Source: a virus
IMG/VR virus record: IMGVR_UViG_3300022818_000255
Location: 1 to 31,929 of that record
Reading direction: 5' to 3' (one strand)
Length of the DNA: 31,929 bases
In this document: in pieces, positions 7,024-13,803 of the stretch
Numbering within the stretch: the stretch's first letter is position 1
How the letters are laid out: each line of letters opens with the position of its first letter
The notes under the pieces: generated by a model
Databases searched by the model: none
What the model was told of the DNA's origin: nothing
The model's input: the letters and a program-made list of their open reading frames with translations, nothing else
Translations under genes and position numbers: made by a program

Positions 7024-7197
7024 TTGGATAAAGTAAGAGATTATATTGTAAATAATTTAGAAGTCATAAGAATAGAAAACAAGCCTAATTGTGACTTATG
7101 CGGAGTTGATGTGAAGATAAAAGATAAGTTAAGTTATGGTTTTATTGTAATTAGAATAAGTGAGTTTAATAAATATGTAAAGGAGGTTAAAGAATGA
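7024..7197 (+). CDS. Small protein with one CxxC motif, TTG start
   Basis: 57 residues from the TTG at 7024. AGGAGG (7010-7015) lies 8 bases ahead of this TTG, whereas the in-frame GTG at 7015 overlaps the ribosome site itself and is a poor start. One CDLCG motif (residues ~20-24) is visible; the second half is hydrophobic and mixed (YGFIVIRISEF). Function unknown; it may bind metal only as a dimer. Confidence 0.5.
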   Translation: MDKVRDYIVNNLEVIRIENKPNCDLCGVDVKIKDKLSYGFIVIRISEFNKYVKEVKE

Positions 7198-7580
7198 TAA
7201 CTGATAATTATATTAAACAATGCGAGAAAGCGGAGGAGATACAGAAGTTAAAAAAGGGGAAAAGTCAATTAAATAATCAAGATTTAGTAGCTTATAATTT
7301 TGGGTTAGGGCTTCAGTCTTATATATGTGCTGAAATAAGTAGATTTTGGACGATTCAAGATTTAATTTGGCTGCCTACCCAAGAGCAGTTACAAGAGATG
7401 ATTGGTGTTTATGATGTATTAATTAGCACAAAAGTTATTAATGATATCTTGATGATAAAAAATAATTTTAGATCTATATCAGAGTTATTATTGGCTTATG
7501 TAATGAAGTTTGAATATAACAAGTTTTGGACTGGCGATAATTGGGTGAAGGATAATAATTATAAGGAGGGTAACGAATAG
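7194..7580 (+). CDS. Conserved phage protein of unknown function (WLPTQEQLQEM type)
   Basis: 128 residues. The combination of IKQCEKAEEIQ near the start, WLPTQEQLQEMIG in the middle and a C-terminal LLLAYVMKFEYNKFW...DNWV motif matches a widespread phage protein that I know only as 'conserved hypothetical', usually among replication and early genes of phages of Gram-positive bacteria. No catalytic residues are evident. AGGAGG lies 8 bases before the ATG, which overlaps the previous stop. Confidence 0.6.
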   Translation: MITDNYIKQCEKAEEIQKLKKGKSQLNNQDLVAYNFGLGLQSYICAEISRFWTIQDLIWLPTQEQLQEMIGVYDVLISTKVINDILMIKNNFRSISELLLAYVMKFEYNKFWTGDNWVKDNNYKEGNE

Positions 7581-7901
7581 ATGTCAGTTTTTAACTTTGT
7601 CAAGCATCAAATAATATTAGAGCATAAAACCGAGATAATAAAGGATTATCTTAATTATGTTAAGGTCAAGGATATTGCTAAGAAATATGAGACATATACC
7701 GATATTATTTCTGATAATTTACGTAAATGGAATATACCTAAAAGAAGTAAATTAGATAAAGGGGTAGTTGAGGCTAAAGATAAACCAAGTCCTGAACTCT
7801 TAGCACAGCAGGCAGAAAATAGCCGGTGGAATAAGTTGTTGGTGAAGTTCTATCCCTATCCGCATGATGTATTCTTGGCAAGATATAGCGGGGTGAAGTA
7901 A
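7581..7901 (+). CDS. Helix-turn-helix protein
   Basis: 106 residues. Residues ~26-56 (YLNYVKVKDIAKKYETYTDIISDNLRKWNIPKRSK) have the spacing of a helix-turn-helix of the kind that senses position or sequence (IAKKYE, then DIISDNLRKW as recognition helix). The C-terminal half is basic and aromatic. It could be a small transcription regulator or an accessory recombination protein, since it directly precedes the RusA-like gene. The ATG directly follows the previous stop, with AAGGAGGG upstream. Confidence 0.5.
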   Translation: MSVFNFVKHQIILEHKTEIIKDYLNYVKVKDIAKKYETYTDIISDNLRKWNIPKRSKLDKGVVEAKDKPSPELLAQQAENSRWNKLLVKFYPYPHDVFLARYSGVK

Positions 7902-8258
7902 ATGAAAATAATAATTAATGAAGTCCCGTTGAGTAAAAACAAATACGTAAATTTGCACTGGGCGAAACGTAGGGCGTATAAAGACGAGATAGCATGGTTA
8001 ATTATAGCTGAAACAGCAAACAGAAAATACCCTCATAGAGCAAAGGCGACAGTAACTTTTGATATATATTTTAAGAGTAAAAGAAGGCGGGATGTGGCTA
8101 ATTACTTAGGAGGAGGACTTATCTCCTGGCTTGATATATTAGTAGAGAAGGGGCTTATATCTGATGACAGCTGGGATTGTATAGGACAGCCGATAGTAAC
8201 TTTTAATATTGATAAGGATCATCCGAGAACGGAAATAATAATAAAGGAGGGTAAATGA
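7902..8258 (+). CDS. rusA: RusA-type Holliday junction resolvase
   Basis: 118 residues, the usual RusA size. The signature acidic residues are present: RRRD at 61-64, N67, D78 in the helix WLDILVEKG, and the DD pair at 88-89 in LISDDSWD. RusA enzymes cut four-way DNA junctions as dimers and clear branched DNA before packaging. The ATG directly follows the previous stop. The 3' end carries the AGGAGGG site for the membrane-protein gene at 8255. Confidence 0.8.
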   Translation: MKIIINEVPLSKNKYVNLHWAKRRAYKDEIAWLIIAETANRKYPHRAKATVTFDIYFKSKRRRDVANYLGGGLISWLDILVEKGLISDDSWDCIGQPIVTFNIDKDHPRTEIIIKEGK

Positions 8259-8443
8259 GTTATTTAAAGTGTTTGGAAATATATGTATTAATATATTTTC
8301 TACTTAATGAAGTGTATTATTCATTGATTAGTTTACCTAGGAAGCACCATTTAGAGGATATTAGCAAAATTATACTATTTTTTATTAGTATGCTTTCTGG
8401 TGGATTATGGGTATATTTATTAATAAAACTAATTAAAGGTTAA
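8255..8443 (+). CDS. Small membrane protein, two predicted spans
   Basis: 62 residues. Two hydrophobic stretches are visible: LEIYVLIYFLLNEVYYSLI (about 7-25) and IILFFISMLSGGLWVYLLIKL (about 39-59), separated by a basic loop (LPRKHH). AGGAGGG upstream gives a good start overlapping the RusA stop by four bases. The position before the late regulator is not diagnostic; it could be a holin-like or exclusion protein, but there is no direct support. Confidence 0.55.
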   Translation: MSYLKCLEIYVLIYFLLNEVYYSLISLPRKHHLEDISKIILFFISMLSGGLWVYLLIKLIKG

Positions 8444-8457
8444 AGGAGGATCATTAA

Positions 8458-8688
8458 ATGTTATCAGTAAATCTTACTTACAACGAGGTGCAGAATATAC
8501 TTTATAGTTTGAGGGAGCAGATTAATAATAGTTGTAACCTAAAGCACATCGAGGAGTTTAAGAAGGCTTCTGATAAGGTAAAGAAAGCTATGCACAGGAA
8601 AGATAATTTTGACTGGGAGAAGGAAGAAGAAAATAAGGTGGAAGAATTTAGACTGGCTGATATGGTCGAAAGGGTAATGGTGGGGTAG
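8458..8688 (+). CDS. Hypothetical protein, 76 residues
   Basis: Not recognised. AAGGAGGATC precedes the ATG. The product is helical: N-terminal LTYNEVQNILYSLREQINN, a cysteine at ~28, and a highly charged C-terminal half (NFDWEKEEENKVEEFRLADMVERV). It may form a coiled coil. The 74 bases after its stop, before the sigma gene, hold only a doubtful 18-codon ORF. Confidence 0.5.
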   Translation: MLSVNLTYNEVQNILYSLREQINNSCNLKHIEEFKKASDKVKKAMHRKDNFDWEKEEENKVEEFRLADMVERVMVG

Positions 8689-8762
8689 TATGAAAATAAT
8701 TATTATTTACCCCTTGTTAAACTGCTTCCAGATTTTCTATATATAGTAGAGGGAGATTTATA

Positions 8763-9026
8763 TTGGAACCAATAAATCCGAATAAATTACTTGAAGAATA
8801 TAAAGACTATATTGAATTTCAAGCAGTCTTTTATTCTAAAAAAGGTTTAGATTACCACGATGTATATAATCAATGCTTCGTCTACCTATATGAAAATAAT
8901 CTGCAATATCCCTCAAAAATAGACCTCAAGAAATGTGTAAATAGTAAGTTAAGAACTTACTACAACCACGAAATAAAAGAAAGGCATTTAAGTTATGGAA
9001 CAAACCCAGAAGATATTTTTATATGA
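8763..9026 (+). CDS. Sigma-70-like region 2 protein, first part of a split late sigma factor
   Basis: 87 residues from a TTG start with AGGGAG 8 bases upstream. The sequence (LLEEYKDYIEFQAVFYSKKG, then YHDVYNQCFVYLYENN) resembles region 2 of small extracytoplasmic-type sigma factors, which binds core polymerase and the -10 element. The frame ends at TGA (9024-9026) just after PEDIF. The next frame continues the expected sigma sequence (IFLYDALATLERRE) and carries region 4, so a +1 shift or a two-subunit factor such as Bacillus RsoA/SigO is suggested. Immediately before the terminase genes, it is well placed to activate late transcription. Confidence 0.6.
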   Translation: MEPINPNKLLEEYKDYIEFQAVFYSKKGLDYHDVYNQCFVYLYENNLQYPSKIDLKKCVNSKLRTYYNHEIKERHLSYGTNPEDIFI

Positions 9027-9216
9027 CGCTTTAGCTACCCTTGAACGAAGGGAACAAAGTATCTTAAAACTATTCTATTTCGCTGGGTTTAGTGAAGATG
9101 AAATTGCCGACTCCTATCACATTACCCAACAGCGGGTAAATCAAATAAAAAGTAGAGCTTTAGAAAAATGCAAATTGCAATTAAACAAGAAGAAACTATG
9201 TGCGATTACTGTATGA
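8995..9216 (+). CDS. Sigma-70-like region 4 protein, second part of a split late sigma factor
   Basis: 73 residues if started at the ATG at 8995, which lacks a clear ribosome site (only AAAGG some ten bases upstream). Residues ~11-60 form a textbook sigma region 4: LATLERREQSILKLFYFAGFSEDEIA, then HITQQRVNQIKSRALEKC as the -35 recognition helix-turn-helix. It overlaps the region 2 frame by 32 bases and lies in the +1 frame. It may be made as a frameshift fusion of about 155 residues, as a separate subunit, or be split by a sequencing error. It overlaps the zinc-ribbon ORF at 9198. Confidence 0.7.
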   Translation: MEQTQKIFLYDALATLERREQSILKLFYFAGFSEDEIADSYHITQQRVNQIKSRALEKCKLQLNKKKLCAITV

Positions 9217-9281
9217 GCATATTACAAGAGAATGGAGTCTGCCCGTACTGCGGTAGACACTATGAGCGTGAAGATGAATAA
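9198..9281 (+). CDS. Zinc-ribbon micropeptide (27 residues)
   Basis: Read in a third frame between the sigma region 4 gene and the next gene. Two zinc knuckles, CDYC at residues 2-5 and CPYCG at 15-19, are spaced like the zinc-ribbon peptides common in phages (compare 643-807). The first 19 bases overlap the sigma gene and the stop overlaps the next ATG through the octamer ATGAATAA. No strong ribosome site is seen (AAGAAG only), so translation may depend on coupling. Confidence 0.5.
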   Translation: MCDYCMSILQENGVCPYCGRHYEREDE

Positions 9282-9459
9282 GATTGAATTTATAGCCTCA
9301 CTGCCGGATATTTTATCAGCTATTAACATATCAGGGCAAGGTAACGGGGCAAGGATAAAGTTAGATATACCTGCTTCTGAACTGAATAGAGTTATAGAAT
9401 TACAAGGGTATATTGGAATGAGTTTTAAAGTAACTATAGAGGAAAGTCTTGATGGCTAA
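9274..9459 (+). CDS. Hypothetical protein, 61 residues
   Basis: Not recognised. The ATG at 9274 is preferred over an in-frame upstream ATG at 9232 because codons 9232-9273 are the shadow of the zinc-ribbon frame and the ATGAATAA overlap is used at other junctions here. The product (MNKIEFIASLPDILSAIN, then ARIKLDIPASELNRVIEL) looks like a small alpha/beta protein of the type often found before small terminase genes. Confidence 0.5.
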   Translation: MNKIEFIASLPDILSAINISGQGNGARIKLDIPASELNRVIELQGYIGMSFKVTIEESLDG

Positions 9460-9823
9460 ACTTACAAAACTTACAAAAAAAAAGTTTTTAATTATCTATG
9501 ATAATAATGGTGGTAGTGTAACAAATGCTTGTGAAGTGGTTGGGACAAGTAGAGATACATACTACAGCGAACTCGATAAAGACCCAGGATTTAAACAAGC
9601 CATTGAATATATAAAAGATAAATTTAATGAGGAATTAGTTACATTAGCCAAGCAGGGGTTAAAACATAATTTAACTTTTAAAAAGCAAAGTGCTATTGAA
9701 TATACTCTTAATAATAAATGTAAAGATGAATATAGTAATACCAACAAGACTGAACTTACAGGTAAAGACGGAACACCTATTACCCTGCAACGAATAAAAT
9801 ATAGCGAGGAAGCGGAAGATTAG
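9452..9823 (+). CDS. terS: Terminase small subunit
   Basis: 123 residues from the ATG at 9452; a TTG three bases earlier is an equal alternative. The N-terminus carries a helix-turn-helix: LTKKKFLIIYDNNGGSVTNACEVVGTSRDTYYSEL, followed by DPGFKQAIEYIKD. This arrangement is the hallmark of small terminases of the phBC6A51-like group. The C-terminal half forms oligomerisation helices, ending in a linker (NKTELTGKDGTPITLQ) typical of these proteins. It selects phage DNA for packaging and works with the large subunit, whose likely start overlaps its last codons. Confidence 0.8.
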   Translation: MAKLTKLTKKKFLIIYDNNGGSVTNACEVVGTSRDTYYSELDKDPGFKQAIEYIKDKFNEELVTLAKQGLKHNLTFKKQSAIEYTLNNKCKDEYSNTNKTELTGKDGTPITLQRIKYSEEAED

Positions 9824-11195
9824 CCTCATAGTTAAATCTCAACTAAATTATACCCCATACGACTGGGAAATCCCCATGATAGTAGCCTTTGAGCATGGGA
9901 AGGAAGTTTGGAAGACCATACATCGTAGAGGCGGTAAAGACTTATTTGACCTGAAAGAGATACTATTACCAGAAGCATTTGAGAAGCCTGGATCATATCA
10001 ATACATTTGGCCATCACTAAAACAAGGTAGAGATAGCTTCTGGGAAGGTAAAGACGAAGAAGGCAGGGATATAATGGATTACTATATCCCTCATGAAATG
10101 ATATTACATCCTGATAACGCAGATATGAAACTGACAGTAAGGGCAATAGGCGGCACTTCAACCATACAAGTCTTTGGTACTAATGACGGACAATATATCG
10201 CACTACGTGGTAAACCTTCTAATGGGGCAGTATTTAGTGAGTTTGCCTTCCAGGATCCACGAGGCGATGAGATGATTTCCCCAATGATTAGAAAGACAGG
10301 CGGTTGGAGATCATATAACAGCACACCTAACGGGAATAACCACTACAAAAAGCGTTGGGAATTAGCTAAAGTTAATCCTAACTGCTTCCCCTTATTAGCT
10401 ACAGTAGAAGACACTTACGATCATAACCACAATAGATTAATAACTGAAGCAGATATAGAAAGAGAACGGGCAGACGGCAAGTCAGAAGACTTCATACAAC
10501 AGGAGTATTATTGCAGTTTTAACCAGGGTATTGAAGGCACTTACGTAGGCAGGCAAATCCAACAGGCCAGAAATGACGGTAGGATATTAGCAGTCCCTTA
10601 CGATTCATCTTTCTCTGTAGATACTTACTGGGATTTAGGCGTAGGCGACGCTATGTCAATATGGTTTGTCCAACAAGTAGGCAAAGAGATAAGGTTTATT
10701 GATTATAAAGAACAGACTGGGTCAACTTTCTCTTACTGGGCAAGGGTATTTAAAGACACTGGCTACTTGTTTGGAAGACACTTTGCACCATTTGATATAC
10801 AGAATAGAGAAATGGTAGGTAAAGAAGAAGCCGCTAAATCACGTTTAGAGTGGGCTAAAGAGGTAGGTATAAAGTTCTCTATTACACCTGATGCATCTTT
10901 TGAAAATAGTTGTGATGCTATAAGAGGTATTTTAGGCTTATGCTGTTTCGATGAAACAAAATGTGCAGTAGGTATAAAACATCTTGAGCAGTGGGGTCGT
11001 GTCTGGAATAAGTTAGAGCAGAGATATACCGACTTTGAGAAGAGGGATCCACACACCCACGCAGGAGCAGCAGCACGTTATATGGCTATCAACATAAGGC
11101 AAGCTCAAGGTTACGATGTCACTAAGAGCAGAGAAGAATTAAGGTTTAAGCAGAACTACCGGAGAGATTCAGGTGGTAGTGCGATGAGCGTATAG
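9819..11195 (+). CDS. terL: Terminase large subunit (packaging ATPase and nuclease)
   Basis: 439 residues from the first ATG (9876), but the frame is open back to 9798 and upstream codons encode NYTPYDWEIP, the expected adenine-binding Q-motif region, so a non-ATG start is likely. ATT at 9819 has GAGGAAGCGGAAG just ahead and gives 458 residues. Numbered from M at 9876: Walker A-like HRRGGKD (16-22), Walker B-like AVFSEFAF (118-125), and coupling motif YNSTPNG near 145. The RNase H-type nuclease begins around DTYWDLGVGD and ends with DPHTHAGAAARY. It pumps DNA into the procapsid at the portal and cuts the concatemer. Confidence 0.9.
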   Translation: MSLIVKSQLNYTPYDWEIPMIVAFEHGKEVWKTIHRRGGKDLFDLKEILLPEAFEKPGSYQYIWPSLKQGRDSFWEGKDEEGRDIMDYYIPHEMILHPDNADMKLTVRAIGGTSTIQVFGTNDGQYIALRGKPSNGAVFSEFAFQDPRGDEMISPMIRKTGGWRSYNSTPNGNNHYKKRWELAKVNPNCFPLLATVEDTYDHNHNRLITEADIERERADGKSEDFIQQEYYCSFNQGIEGTYVGRQIQQARNDGRILAVPYDSSFSVDTYWDLGVGDAMSIWFVQQVGKEIRFIDYKEQTGSTFSYWARVFKDTGYLFGRHFAPFDIQNREMVGKEEAAKSRLEWAKEVGIKFSITPDASFENSCDAIRGILGLCCFDETKCAVGIKHLEQWGRVWNKLEQRYTDFEKRDPHTHAGAAARYMAINIRQAQGYDVTKSREELRFKQNYRRDSGGSAMSV

Positions 11196-11203
11196 GAGGA
11201 TTA

Positions 11204-11395
11204 ATGCCAACATACCAATTAAAATGCCCTAAATGTGGTAAAGAATATGAGGAAATAATATGCAAGGTAGAAAATAGAAATACATTGCCTTGTGATTGTG
11301 GAGAAAAGATGAAGGTTAAAATAACTACTGCTAACTTTAGAGTAAGCAGATATACACCACGAGTCCAGCAGTGGGTAAAAGAAAAAGGATTATAA
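11204..11395 (+). CDS. FmdB-like zinc-ribbon protein
   Basis: 63 residues with the FmdB-type pattern: MPTYQLKCPKCGKEYEE, then LPCDCGEKM. The two knuckles (CPKC at 8-11 and CDC at ~30-32) would bind one zinc. The C-terminus is basic (RVSRYTPRVQQWVKEKG). Proteins of this family are common between terminase and portal genes, but their role in phages is unknown. AGGAGG lies 6 bases upstream. Confidence 0.7.
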   Translation: MPTYQLKCPKCGKEYEEIICKVENRNTLPCDCGEKMKVKITTANFRVSRYTPRVQQWVKEKGL

Positions 11396-11408
11396 GGAGG
11401 GGAAATAA

Positions 11409-11531
11409 ATGAGAACAAAAGAGAATAGATGGTTACGTGGTAAGAAATGGAGCAAAAAAGTTATAAAAATTCTCGATAAACAAAAAGCGGAACCTTATGA
11501 ATTAAACAAAATTAAAATACTTACGAAGTAA
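11409..11531 (+). CDS. Small highly basic protein (40 residues)
   Basis: AAGGAGGGG precedes the ATG, giving one of the better starts in this region. Of 40 residues about 14 are lysine or arginine (MRTKENRWLRGKKWSKKVIKI at the start, counted from the DNA). It lies between the zinc-ribbon and portal genes. A nucleic-acid-binding or head-associated peptide is possible, but no family is recognised. Confidence 0.5.
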   Translation: MRTKENRWLRGKKWSKKVIKILDKQKAEPYELNKIKILTK

Positions 11532-11552
11532 ACTCCTAAAGGAGCTGATTTA

Positions 11553-13358
11553 ATGAATGAAACACAAAGCACACGAATAGAGAAAATGAAAGATATGTGG
11601 AACGAGGCTCTTAAAGGGCAAGCCGAGTATATTCAAAGAGCTATAACTAATTATGGCTTTTATGAGGGTGGCGATAAGCAATGGGATGCACAAGACATTA
11701 CTATCCTCAACCAGAAGAAGCGTATGCACTTATCACTTAATATTATCTTCCCGATTATAAACCTACTTACTGGGTACGAACGCCAGAACCGTATGGACAT
11801 TAAATGCTATCCCAGAAAAGGCGGGATTGGTATAGTAGCAGACCTGATGACCGAATTAGCTAAGCATGTGGAAGATATGTCTAATGGCTTATATGTTCGT
11901 TCAAACACTTTTTATGACGGGATAATCAGCAGTAAAGGCTTTATTAGTTTAGATATTAAATACGATGAAGATCCTTTTAACGGCGAAATAACAGTAGATA
12001 GCGACGATCCCTTTGACATCTACGAAGACCCGAATAACAAGAAATATGACCTTAATAATGGCAAATATGTCATCCATTCCTACTGGGGAGATAAAGAGCA
12101 GATTAAACTTATCTACCCTAAAAGCGAAAAAGAACTGGATGAGTTAAAATATGACGATTTAGATAACCTTGATAGTGAGAGGCTTCCTGGAAGTGATAAG
12201 AGTCCGGATAAATTTAAGGCTCGTATTAGAGAAACATGGTGGAAGTCTTACGAGAAAGCTATCTATTTAATTAATACGCAAACTATGGACAACAAGCGAG
12301 TTCATAACACCAAGAAAGATTTATTAAAAGTCTTACTTGAGAAAGACCGCAGAATGTCCGAAGCAGAAGGTAGGCAACCAATGTTAGCAGTTAGGGAAAG
12401 TGTTATACCGGTCCTAAACTGCACTACCACTATAGGGAATATTGAATTAGAACACGTAGAAAGACCATTCGGCGAGATGTCCAAGTTCCCCATTATTAGA
12501 TTTGTTCCTTACTTTGTCAAAGGTAACTTCTTAGGGGTAGTGGATAACCTGATTGACGCACAGAAAGAAAAGAATAAAAGACGTTCGCAGGCTTTAAACC
12601 TTTTAAATAGTTCCGTTAATAGTGGATTCTTCAACAAGAAAGAAGGCGGAGCTAACCTTGATGATTTAGTAGAACAAGCTTCCAGCCCTGCACCAGTTAT
12701 AGAATACGATACTGTTAAACCAGAGAAGATAGAGCCTACCCAGTTATCAGTAGGACATATCACCCTTGAGAAGTTATCCGAAGAAGACGCTTCTAAAATA
12801 TCCTCCGTTAATCTCAATATGCAGGCACAGGGCCCGGCAAGTGAATCAGGTGTTAAAGATAGACAGAGGATTAATCAAGGTTTAATAGGCAGTGAAATAA
12901 TCTTTGACAATATGAAACTCACTCACAAGATATACTCCGAAACCATAATCGAGATGATTAGGTTTGGTAATACCTTCTCAACACAAGAGATAATGTCGAT
13001 AGCAAGTGAAGCTAAAATGGAACAAAATGTTGACCAACTGTTAGAAGCGATCAGAAGCAGGGGAATAGGTAAGTATGGGATACAAATATCCAGCTCACCT
13101 ACTAACCCAACCATAAGATTTGCTAACTTTGAAATGTTATTAGATATGGCCAAGATTTACGGAGAAATAATCCCCCCGGACATTGTGATAGAAGCCTCAG
13201 ACGTGAATAAGAAAGATGAGATTATAGAACGCTTACAACAGCAACAGCAAATGCAGGCACAAATGGCGCAGCAACAAATGCAACAGCAGGCTCAATCACA
13301 GGCACAGCAACCTCAAGCTAAACAACCTCAACAAAGAAAACAATTAGTTAAAAGATAA
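11553..13358 (+). CDS. Portal protein (P22 type)
   Basis: 601 residues. The N-terminal ~200 residues match the P22-type portal family: AEYIQRAITNYGFYEGGDKQWD, LNIIFPIINLLTGYERQNR, then DPFDIYEDPN and YVIHSYW. Twelve copies form the ring through which DNA enters and leaves the head, on which terminase and later the tail adaptor dock. The last ~40 residues are almost pure glutamine/alanine (from about 560), a disordered or helical-barrel-like tail. AGGAG lies upstream of the ATG. The family fits the P22-like tail genes further down. Confidence 0.85.
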   Translation: MNETQSTRIEKMKDMWNEALKGQAEYIQRAITNYGFYEGGDKQWDAQDITILNQKKRMHLSLNIIFPIINLLTGYERQNRMDIKCYPRKGGIGIVADLMTELAKHVEDMSNGLYVRSNTFYDGIISSKGFISLDIKYDEDPFNGEITVDSDDPFDIYEDPNNKKYDLNNGKYVIHSYWGDKEQIKLIYPKSEKELDELKYDDLDNLDSERLPGSDKSPDKFKARIRETWWKSYEKAIYLINTQTMDNKRVHNTKKDLLKVLLEKDRRMSEAEGRQPMLAVRESVIPVLNCTTTIGNIELEHVERPFGEMSKFPIIRFVPYFVKGNFLGVVDNLIDAQKEKNKRRSQALNLLNSSVNSGFFNKKEGGANLDDLVEQASSPAPVIEYDTVKPEKIEPTQLSVGHITLEKLSEEDASKISSVNLNMQAQGPASESGVKDRQRINQGLIGSEIIFDNMKLTHKIYSETIIEMIRFGNTFSTQEIMSIASEAKMEQNVDQLLEAIRSRGIGKYGIQISSSPTNPTIRFANFEMLLDMAKIYGEIIPPDIVIEASDVNKKDEIIERLQQQQQMQAQMAQQQMQQQAQSQAQQPQAKQPQQRKQLVKR

Positions 13359-13361
13359 AAC

Positions 13362-13480
13362 CACAATGGGGGATTATAGGAAACTATAATACCACAAGGA
13401 GACTGAATTCGCATTGTGATATATCAATGGATATTGAAAGCCTCCTTCCCCCAGCGTCCAATTGTTAAGAGATAGGAGGG
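13362..13480 (+). promoter_or_regulatory. Structured leader RNA able to mask the next ribosome site
   Basis: This gap between portal and next gene carries several perfect pairings. CACAATG (13362-13368) pairs with CATTGTG (13412-13418), enclosing ATTATAG/CTATAAT (13373-13379/13384-13390), capped by a GAAA tetraloop and extended by GG/CC past a bulged A. TCAAT/ATTGA (13424-13437) forms another small hairpin. TGGGGGA (13367-13373) can also pair with TCCCCCA (13447-13453), while CCTCCT (13441-13446) pairs with AGGAGG (13474-13479), the ribosome site of the gene at 13484. The last two helices together make a pseudoknot. No known RNA class is recognised; function as a translational switch is inferred. 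Confidence 0.55.
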
Positions 13481-13483
13481 AAT

Positions 13484-13762
13484 ATGAATATATTATCCGA
13501 AGTAATGCAAACTTATTGGACTAATAAATGGGCTGATACGTATGGGTTAGATAGAAAATATGCAGATAACGCTTTAAAGATGATTGGAGAATTAGAAACT
13601 GAAACAGATTTTGATGAAGATTTAATCCAAGCAGTTGTTTTATCTTCGTACCCATTAAATCCACCTGAATCTATATTTGATAAATTTGAAAAAGGAAAAG
13701 GTAGTAAAAATGCTGGTAAATCAGTTAAGTTTATAACCTACACTGCGGGTTTGAAGCAGTGA
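13484..13762 (+). CDS. Hypothetical protein between portal and scaffold genes
   Basis: 92 residues, family not recognised. AGGAGGG lies 5 bases before the ATG but can be masked by CCTCCT in the leader. The N-terminal 45 residues are helical (SEVMQTYWTNKWADTYGLDRKYADNALKMIGELE), followed by an acidic stretch and a lysine/glycine-rich linker (DKFEKGKGSKNAGKS). The position suggests a head-assembly accessory protein made in controlled amounts. Confidence 0.5.
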   Translation: MNILSEVMQTYWTNKWADTYGLDRKYADNALKMIGELETETDFDEDLIQAVVLSSYPLNPPESIFDKFEKGKGSKNAGKSVKFITYTAGLKQ

Positions 13763-13803
13763 TTAGCCTAACTTAGGGGCTTAAAACCAAAGGAGTTAAT
13801 TAA

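Noticed and set aside
8690-8746. 18-codon hydrophobic ORF before the sigma gene
   Set aside because: Very short, with only a G-rich stretch as a possible ribosome site and no recognisable motif; too weak to call a gene.
9232-9273. Upstream ATG extension of the gene at 9274
   Set aside because: These 14 codons are the out-of-frame shadow of the zinc-ribbon frame with its cysteine knuckles; the ATGAATAA overlap supports 9274.
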